From Staphylococcus croceilyticus (lineage in GTDB: Bacteria > Bacillota > Bacilli > Staphylococcales > Staphylococcaceae), in contig NZ_PPRD01000010.1 of NCBI RefSeq assembly GCF_002902575.1, positions 1 to 35,794 on the forward strand: a stretch of 35,794 nt of DNA, read 5' to 3'. The translations under genes were made by a program, and so were the position numbers. The first letter of the stretch is position 1, and every line of letters starts with the position of its first letter. The notes under the pieces were generated by a model. That model worked only from the letters and a program-made list of their open reading frames with translations. It was not told the DNA's origin and ran no database searches. This document shows positions 30,994 through 35,794 of this stretch, piece by piece.

Positions 30994-31697
30994 TATTTAA
31001 GTTCCTCCAATTTATTTAAAAATGTTTGATATGTGTCAATAAGTGAACCAGTGTCATTTCTATAAACGTCTTTATCAAAATTAGTATCTGAATCTTTATC
31101 CCAAATACGACAAGTGTCAGGAGAAATTTCATCAGCTAATAAAATATTGCCATCTTGTGTTCTGCCAAATTCAACTTTAAAATCTACTAAGCGTAAATTC
31201 ATTTCATCCATAAGTTGAATAAGCACATGATTGATATCTTTTGCCATCGTTTTTAATGTTTCTATTTCTTCGTCACTCGCAATATTAAGAAGTTTAACGT
31301 GATCATCTGTAATAAGCGGATCATTTAAATCATCATTTTTGTAAAAGAACTCTACCAGTGGTGTTTCAAATTGATGTCCCTTTTCAAAACCTAAACGTTT
31401 TGTAATAGAACCTGTAGCGATATTACGAACCACTACTTCTAATGGAATAATTTTGACTTCTTCAACTAATTGTTCTGTCTCAGATAGTTGTTTAATAAAA
31501 TGACTTTTAATTCCTTTTTGAGTTAAATAATCAAAGATAATTGAAGTGATTTTATTATTTAAACGCCCTTTACCTTCCATAGTGTCTTTTTTCGCGCCAT
31601 TTCCAGCTGTAACTTCATCTTTATATTCCACTCTTAATTGGTGCGGTGTGTCAGTAGAAAAAATTCTTTTTGCTTTACCTTCATATAATAGAGACAT
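30993..31697 (-). CDS. purC: SAICAR synthetase
   Basis: This 234-residue enzyme joins aspartate to CAIR. The start [11 protein letters not shown], the [13 protein letters not shown] segment and the signature LVDFKVEFG and [14 protein letters not shown] are present. Full length. The ATG at 31697 has GGGAGA upstream and lies 3 bases after purK. Its stop overlaps the purS start. Confidence 0.98.
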   Translation of the reverse strand: MSLLYEGKAKRIFSTDTPHQLRVEYKDEVTAGNGAKKDTMEGKGRLNNKITSIIFDYLTQKGIKSHFIKQLSETEQLVEEVKIIPLEVVVRNIATGSITKRLGFEKGHQFETPLVEFFYKNDDLNDPLITDDHVKLLNIASDEEIETLKTMAKDINHVLIQLMDEMNLRLVDFKVEFGRTQDGNILLADEISPDTCRIWDKDSDTNFDKDVYRNDTGSLIDTYQTFLNKLEELK

Positions 31698-31700
31698 GAA

Positions 31701-32825
31701 TTATTCTCTCCCTTCAAATTCCTTGAGCATTTTAGCTTCTGTATCGTTAATGTCATCAGTCAAAATAGTCATATGGCCCATTTTACGGTCAGGTTTACGT
31801 TCAGGTTTGCCATAAATGTGAATATGCCATTCAGGATGTTCACTAAATTTATCCTCTAACAAGTCTAAATCACGACCTAGCAAATTCATCATGACGGCAG
31901 GTTTCAATATTTCAACTGACTTTGGCAGTGTTTGTCCTGTAACTGCTAAGATATGTGTATCAAATTGTGAATAATCACAAGCTTCGATTGAATAATGGCC
32001 GGAATTATGAGGACGTGGCGCAATTTCGTTTACAAATAAGTGATTGTCTTTATCTATAAAGAATTCAACCGTGAATGTTCCAACGAAATGTATAGCTTCA
32101 ATAATTTTATTTACTTCATCTCTGGCTTCTTGTTCTTTATCGCTTCTTGCTGGCACGATAGTTTTAAATAGTATTTGATTGCGGTGTTCATTTTCTTGTA
32201 GTGGGAAATAAGTGATTTGTTTTTGATTGCCAATGGTTACTGTTAAAGAGACTTCAAGGGCTAAATCTAAATATTGTTCTGCTACACATTCTTGATTAGA
32301 AATAAGTGCTTTAGCTTCTTCAATATTTGTTTCATCTTTAACTAGTATTTGCCCTTTACCATCATAACCACCAAAGCGTGTTTTCAGAATGAAAGGATAA
32401 CCTAATTCATTTATAGCGGTTTGAAGATCATCATTACTTTGAACAGATAAAAATGGAACAATTTTAGAACCAGCTTGCTCTAATGTTTGTTTTTCAGTTA
32501 ATCTATCTTGTAATAATTGAATGGCTTGATAACCTTGAGGAATATTAAATTGTTCAGTTAGGTGTTGAAGTTGATCGGCCGAAATATTTTCAAATTCATA
32601 AGTAATCACGTCAGTTTTTCGACCTAACTCTTGTAATGCTTGTTCATCGTCATAAGCGGCGTTAATAAATTCGTTCGCCACTGGTTTACATGGACTATCG
32701 GCATTAGGATCTAAACATACGACTTTAAATCCCATCTTTTGAGCAGATTGTGCCATCATTTTACCCAGCTGTCCGCCGCCGATAATACCAATCGTGTCAC
32801 CAAACTTTAATTTATTGAAGTTCAT
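31701..32825 (-). CDS. purK: 5-(carboxyamino)imidazole ribonucleotide synthase
   Basis: This 374-residue ATP-grasp enzyme carboxylates AIR using bicarbonate. The N-terminal [13 protein letters not shown], the ATP-grasp [16 protein letters not shown] and the [17 protein letters not shown] motif define the family. I choose the ATG at 32825 (MNFNKLKFG), with AGGTG 9 bases upstream, over the GTG four codons earlier. It overlaps purE by 14 bases. Confidence 0.97.
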   Translation of the reverse strand: MNFNKLKFGDTIGIIGGGQLGKMMAQSAQKMGFKVVCLDPNADSPCKPVANEFINAAYDDEQALQELGRKTDVITYEFENISADQLQHLTEQFNIPQGYQAIQLLQDRLTEKQTLEQAGSKIVPFLSVQSNDDLQTAINELGYPFILKTRFGGYDGKGQILVKDETNIEEAKALISNQECVAEQYLDLALEVSLTVTIGNQKQITYFPLQENEHRNQILFKTIVPARSDKEQEARDEVNKIIEAIHFVGTFTVEFFIDKDNHLFVNEIAPRPHNSGHYSIEACDYSQFDTHILAVTGQTLPKSVEILKPAVMMNLLGRDLDLLEDKFSEHPEWHIHIYGKPERKPDRKMGHMTILTDDINDTEAKMLKEFEGRE

Positions 32826-33294
32826 TTTGCATTTCACCTACTTTGTCTACAAGTGATTGTTCATAATTTTCTAAATTTTTACGAACACTTTCATTACCAA
32901 TACTTAAAATTCTTGCCGCTAAAATTCCAGCATTTTTTGCACCAGCTGTACCAATGGCTGTAGTTGCAACTGGAATACCACCAGGCATTTGTACTATTGA
33001 TAATAATGAATCTAAACCTTTTAAGCTTTTAGACTCGATAGGAACTCCAATAACCGGTAACGTCGTCATTGATGCTACCATCCCAGGTAAATGTGCTGCT
33101 CCGCCTGCACCAGCGATAATAATATCATAACCATTAGCTCTCGCTTCGCTTGCAAATTCGAACATTAACTTTGGCGTACGATGTGCAGATACTACCTTCT
33201 TATCGTACGGAATTTCAAATTGCTCTAACATTGCGCAACTTTCTTGCATTATCTTCCAGTCTGAGGAACTACCCATAATGACTGCTACTTTCAC
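32812..33294 (-). CDS. purE: N5-CAIR mutase
   Basis: This 160-residue class I PurE converts N5-CAIR to CAIR. The motifs GSSSDW (8-13), SAHRTP with H38, and [12 protein letters not shown] are intact. The start is GTG at 33294, with AAAGGGTG upstream; the longer open frame upstream has no ribosome-binding site and no homology. It is the first gene of purEKCSQLFMNHD. The leader carries no purine riboswitch; control is probably by PurR through the PurBox at 33386-33398. Confidence 0.97.
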   Translation of the reverse strand: MKVAVIMGSSSDWKIMQESCAMLEQFEIPYDKKVVSAHRTPKLMFEFASEARANGYDIIIAGAGGAAHLPGMVASMTTLPVIGVPIESKSLKGLDSLLSIVQMPGGIPVATTAIGTAGAKNAGILAARILSIGNESVRKNLENYEQSLVDKVGEMQNELQ

Positions 33295-33353
33295 TTTGTA
33301 CACCCTTTCAAAAGTTTGAAATATTGATACGATTAGTTGTATATTACAAATAT

Positions 33354-33382
33354 AGCATAACAATCATTGAACGCTTTTTCAA
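33354..33382 (-). promoter_or_regulatory. Sigma-A promoter of the pur operon
   Basis: On the minus strand TTGAAA (33377-33382) is separated by 17 bases from TATGCT (33354-33359). The transcript would start near 33347, giving a leader of about 50 bases. Confidence 0.7.
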
Positions 33383-33385
33383 TTA

Positions 33386-33398
33386 AAAATCGAACTTT
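33386..33398. promoter_or_regulatory. PurBox (probable PurR operator)
   Basis: AAAATCGAACTTT on the plus strand matches the Bacillus PurBox AWWWCCGAACWWT with one mismatch (T for the first C). It lies 4 bases upstream of the purE -35 and within the folD-purE divergent region. A second, inverted PurBox, usual in Bacillus, is not clear here. Confidence 0.6.
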
Positions 33399-33468
33399 AT
33401 TTTATTTTTTTAATTTAACTTACGTCTTTTGCCTAAAATTTGACGTAATTAAGGTTTGAAAGTTAAGC

Positions 33469-33474
33469 TATAAT
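33469..33474 (+). promoter_or_regulatory. Probable -10 element of folD
   Basis: A perfect TATAAT lies 31 bases before the folD start codon. No good -35 is found at 16-18 bases; TTGACG (33440-33445) is 23 bases away. So the promoter is only partly supported. Confidence 0.4.
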
Positions 33475-33505
33475 TATGATTTAAACAAACAAGGAGGAAT
33501 TTTTT

Positions 33506-34363
33506 GTGGTTGCAAAAATTTTAGATGGGAAACAAATTTCTAAGGACTACAGACAAGGATTACAAGATCAAGTAGAAGCTTTAAAAGAAAAAGGCTACAC
33601 TCCTAAATTATCTGTTATCTTAGTGGGAAATGACGGAGCTAGTCAAAGTTACGTTAATTCTAAAAAGAAAGCTGCTGAAAAAATTGGCATGATTTCTGAA
33701 ATTGTTCATTTAGACGAAGATACTTCAGAAGAAGACGTATTAAAAGAATTGGATCGTTTAAACAATGATGATTCAGTAAGTGGTATCTTAGTTCAAGTTC
33801 CACTTCCTAAACAAGTAAGTGAACAAAAAATCTTAGAAGCAATCAATCCTGAAAAAGACGTTGATGGTTTCCACCCATCAAATATCGGTAAATTGTATAT
33901 CGATGAACAAACATTCGTACCATGTACACCTCTAGGTATTATGGAAATCTTAAAACATGCTGATATCGATTTAGAAGGTAAAAATGCAGTTGTTATCGGT
34001 CGTAGCCATATTGTTGGTCAACCAGTTTCTAAATTATTATTACAAGCTAATGCGACGGTAACTATTTTACATTCACGTACTAAAGATATGCACAGTCATT
34101 TAAAAGATGCTGATGTTATCGTAAGTGCAGTTGGTAAACCTGGTCTTGTAACTAAAGATGACGTTAAAGAAGGCGCTGTTATTGTCGATGTAGGTAATAC
34201 ACCAGATGAAAACGGCAAATTAAAAGGCGATGTTGAATTTGATGAAGTTAAAGAAGTAGCTGGCGCAATTACGCCTGTTCCAGGTGGCGTTGGTCCTTTA
34301 ACAATTACTATGGTATTAAATAATACTTTATTAGCTGAAAAAATGCGTCGTGGCATTGAGTAA
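33506..34363 (+). CDS. folD: Bifunctional methylene-THF dehydrogenase / cyclohydrolase
   Basis: This 285-residue enzyme interconverts methylene-, methenyl- and formyl-tetrahydrofolate, supplying 10-formyl-THF to PurN and PurH. The catalytic Lys lies in [14 protein letters not shown] (about residue 54). The motif [11 protein letters not shown], the NADP-binding [16 protein letters not shown] and the C-terminal [16 protein letters not shown] stretch (here ending TMVL) are present. The start is GTG at 33506, behind AAGGAGG. It is divergent from purE, sharing a regulatory region, and ends at a strong terminator shared with hmp. Confidence 0.98.
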   Translation: MVAKILDGKQISKDYRQGLQDQVEALKEKGYTPKLSVILVGNDGASQSYVNSKKKAAEKIGMISEIVHLDEDTSEEDVLKELDRLNNDDSVSGILVQVPLPKQVSEQKILEAINPEKDVDGFHPSNIGKLYIDEQTFVPCTPLGIMEILKHADIDLEGKNAVVIGRSHIVGQPVSKLLLQANATVTILHSRTKDMHSHLKDADVIVSAVGKPGLVTKDDVKEGAVIVDVGNTPDENGKLKGDVEFDEVKEVAGAITPVPGGVGPLTITMVLNNTLLAEKMRRGIE

Positions 34364-34394
34364 TTCTATTGATTGATTATTAATGTAATTGATG

Positions 34395-34445
34395 ATTAAA
34401 AAAAGGGATGATAAGCGAACTTATTTCGCTTATCATCCCTTTAAT
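34395..34445. terminator. Bidirectional terminator between folD and hmp
   Basis: A perfect 18-bp stem (34402-34419 with 34425-34442) with a 5-base loop. T7 follows on the minus strand (hmp direction) and TTTAAT on the plus strand (folD direction). Confidence 0.9.
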
Positions 34446-34459
34446 ATTTGGTTTAGTTA

Positions 34460-35605
34460 TTAAACAGCCACACTTAATTTAGGTACAAATGTTTCGAAGT
34501 GGATATGGCTTTGGTCAACATCCATTTCTTTCAATAACTCAATAACTGATTGAAGGAATTGAGTGCCACCACATACATATACTTCTGTTTCATTATTAAT
34601 AAATTTATCTAAATATTCTTTAGTTAAATAACCATTTGATGCTCTGTCATATAATTCATAATTAGCTGTTTCAACTTTTTCACTAATATCTTTCAATAGT
34701 GAAGTGAACGGTGTGTCATTCACATCTCCAGTCACTTGAATGAATTGAGCTTGACTACCTTTATCAGCAACTTCTCTAAACATTGAGACTAATGGTGTAA
34801 TGCCAATGCCAGCTCCGATAAATAATTGTGGATGTTCAGTATTTTCTACCATGAATGGTCCTACTGGCGCTGATAAATTAATGTCATCGCCCTCTTTTAA
34901 TTCATCGTGTAAAATTGTTGATACTTCACCTTCATGGTCTGTACTAACATCTCTCTTAACTGCAAATGTTAAATGTGTATTGTCTCCACCAACGATTGAA
35001 TAATGACGTTTTGCACGATAAGGCATTTTGCTACTACTTACATCTACAGTAATATAGTTACCAGGAATAAACTGACTTAAATCATATTCATTTGAAGTCA
35101 CTGTAAATGCTTTAATGTTTGATGAAAGTTGTTCGATTTTTTCAATTTTGAATGGTTTAAATCCATCCCATAACATTTTACTGTAAATGTCTTTTTCAAC
35201 TTGAATAAATACATCAGCAATTTCTTGATACGCTTTTTTCCAAGTTTGAATAATCGGGTCTTCATCACCAAGACCTACGACTGCTTTGATTGCTTCTATT
35301 AAATTTTCTCCCACGATATCGTAGCCTGCGGGTGGTACTTGTAAAGCACAATGTTTATAAGCGATTTCTTTAACAACCGGCAAAATATTAGCTAAATTTT
35401 CAATATTAACTGCCGCTGCTAAGACACTTTGAGCTAATGCAGTCGATTGAAAGCCCTTCTGCTGATTCGTTTGGTTAAACATATTTTTTAATTCAGGATG
35501 TTGTTTAAACATTCTTTTATAGAAATAAGATGTTATTTCTGTTCCCTTTTGTTGTAATACAGGCACTGTTTCTTTGATAATAGCCTTTTCTTGTTCATTT
35601 AACAC
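34460..35605 (-). CDS. hmp: Flavohemoglobin (nitric oxide dioxygenase)
   Basis: This 381-residue protein detoxifies nitric oxide to nitrate using oxygen and NAD(P)H. The N-terminal globin domain (about 1-138) has the proximal haem ligand H85 in AYKHCALQVPP. The FAD domain (about 150-255) has the motif RAKRHYSIVGG, and the NAD domain (about 260-381) has GAGIGITPLVSMF and YVCGGTQFL. The start is GTG at 35605, behind GGGAGTG. It is a single gene convergent with folD. The upstream 189 bases to the window edge hold no gene; a TTTTCACAA word at 35694-35702 may be a redox-regulator half-site. Confidence 0.95.
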   Translation of the reverse strand: MLNEQEKAIIKETVPVLQQKGTEITSYFYKRMFKQHPELKNMFNQTNQQKGFQSTALAQSVLAAAVNIENLANILPVVKEIAYKHCALQVPPAGYDIVGENLIEAIKAVVGLGDEDPIIQTWKKAYQEIADVFIQVEKDIYSKMLWDGFKPFKIEKIEQLSSNIKAFTVTSNEYDLSQFIPGNYITVDVSSSKMPYRAKRHYSIVGGDNTHLTFAVKRDVSTDHEGEVSTILHDELKEGDDINLSAPVGPFMVENTEHPQLFIGAGIGITPLVSMFREVADKGSQAQFIQVTGDVNDTPFTSLLKDISEKVETANYELYDRASNGYLTKEYLDKFINNETEVYVCGGTQFLQSVIELLKEMDVDQSHIHFETFVPKLSVAV

Positions 35606-35794
35606 TAAAAATCACTCCCATTATTTATAACTCGTAATGACTACAACTATATTGTAATACAAATTAAAAAGGTTGCGTTATTAAATGTTATTGTTTTCAC
35701 AAAATGTTCAATTTACATAAACTTAATATATATTTTCCTTTATATTATTTTAATTTTAGAAGTAATACGCTATATTAAGACTATAGTATGATGT

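Noticed and set aside
33295..33363. Longer PurE starting 23 codons upstream
   Set aside because: The extension has no homology and would overlap the promoter (-10 at 33354-33359); the GTG at 33294 has a good ribosome-binding site and gives the usual length.
33301..33420. Purine riboswitch before purE
   Set aside because: The leader is only about 50 bases and lacks the conserved purine-aptamer loops; a PurBox is a better explanation of control.

Overview
This window looks like chromosomal core sequence from a coagulase-negative Staphylococcus. The DNA is AT-rich and the ribosome-binding sites are strong GGAGG types. The proteins (PdhC, Def, FolD, PurF) resemble their S. aureus counterparts closely but differ at many positions. 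The gene order pdh - ykyA - def - rpoY/rnjA - ktrC - cydBA - ptsIH - thiamine ECF cassette - pur operon - folD is the one I know from staphylococci. I cannot fix the species. The odd length and the repeat-like sequence at the left edge suggest this may be a whole assembly contig rather than an arbitrary slice.

Layout, left to right. 1-157: a UPF0223-family gene broken after about 24 codons, abutting sequence that resembles an insertion-sequence end. 242-5411: the pyruvate dehydrogenase operon pdhABCD on the minus strand, with promoter, terminator and a long imperfect hairpin between pdhB and pdhC. 5461-6149: the lipoprotein gene ykyA (minus). 6280-9149: def, then rpoY-rnjA (plus). 9253-12405: the potassium-channel regulator ktrC and the cytochrome bd genes cydAB (minus), with a small CPPC thioredoxin-fold gene divergent from cydA. 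13006-14990: the general PTS genes ptsHI (minus). 15321-18565: a small unknown protein, an RlmI-like rRNA methyltransferase and an unknown polytopic membrane protein (all minus). 18651-18907: a 45-residue highly charged protein behind a sigma-B-type promoter. 18963-21991: a TPP riboswitch controlling an S-A-T energy-coupling-factor transporter (ykoEDC type). 22059-33294: the complete purine operon purEKCSQLFMNHD (minus), one transcription unit with overlapping or near-overlapping genes and a PurBox at its promoter. 33506-34363: folD, divergent from purE. 34460-35605: flavohemoglobin hmp (minus), convergent with folD.

Together the genes cover central carbon entry into the TCA cycle (PDH), sugar uptake and its regulation (PTS), respiration under low oxygen and nitric oxide defence (CydAB, Hmp), purine synthesis with its one-carbon supply (Pur, FolD), thiamine-precursor uptake (ECF; thiamine diphosphate is the PDH E1 cofactor) and RNA turnover (RNase J1, RNAP epsilon). 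I found no prophage, CRISPR array, tRNA or rRNA, and no convincing novel multi-gene system. The points most worth a second look are the disrupted UPF0223 gene, the sigma-B-type micro-gene, the loss of three of the four iron-sulphur ligand cysteines in PurF, and several unexplained inverted repeats near promoters.
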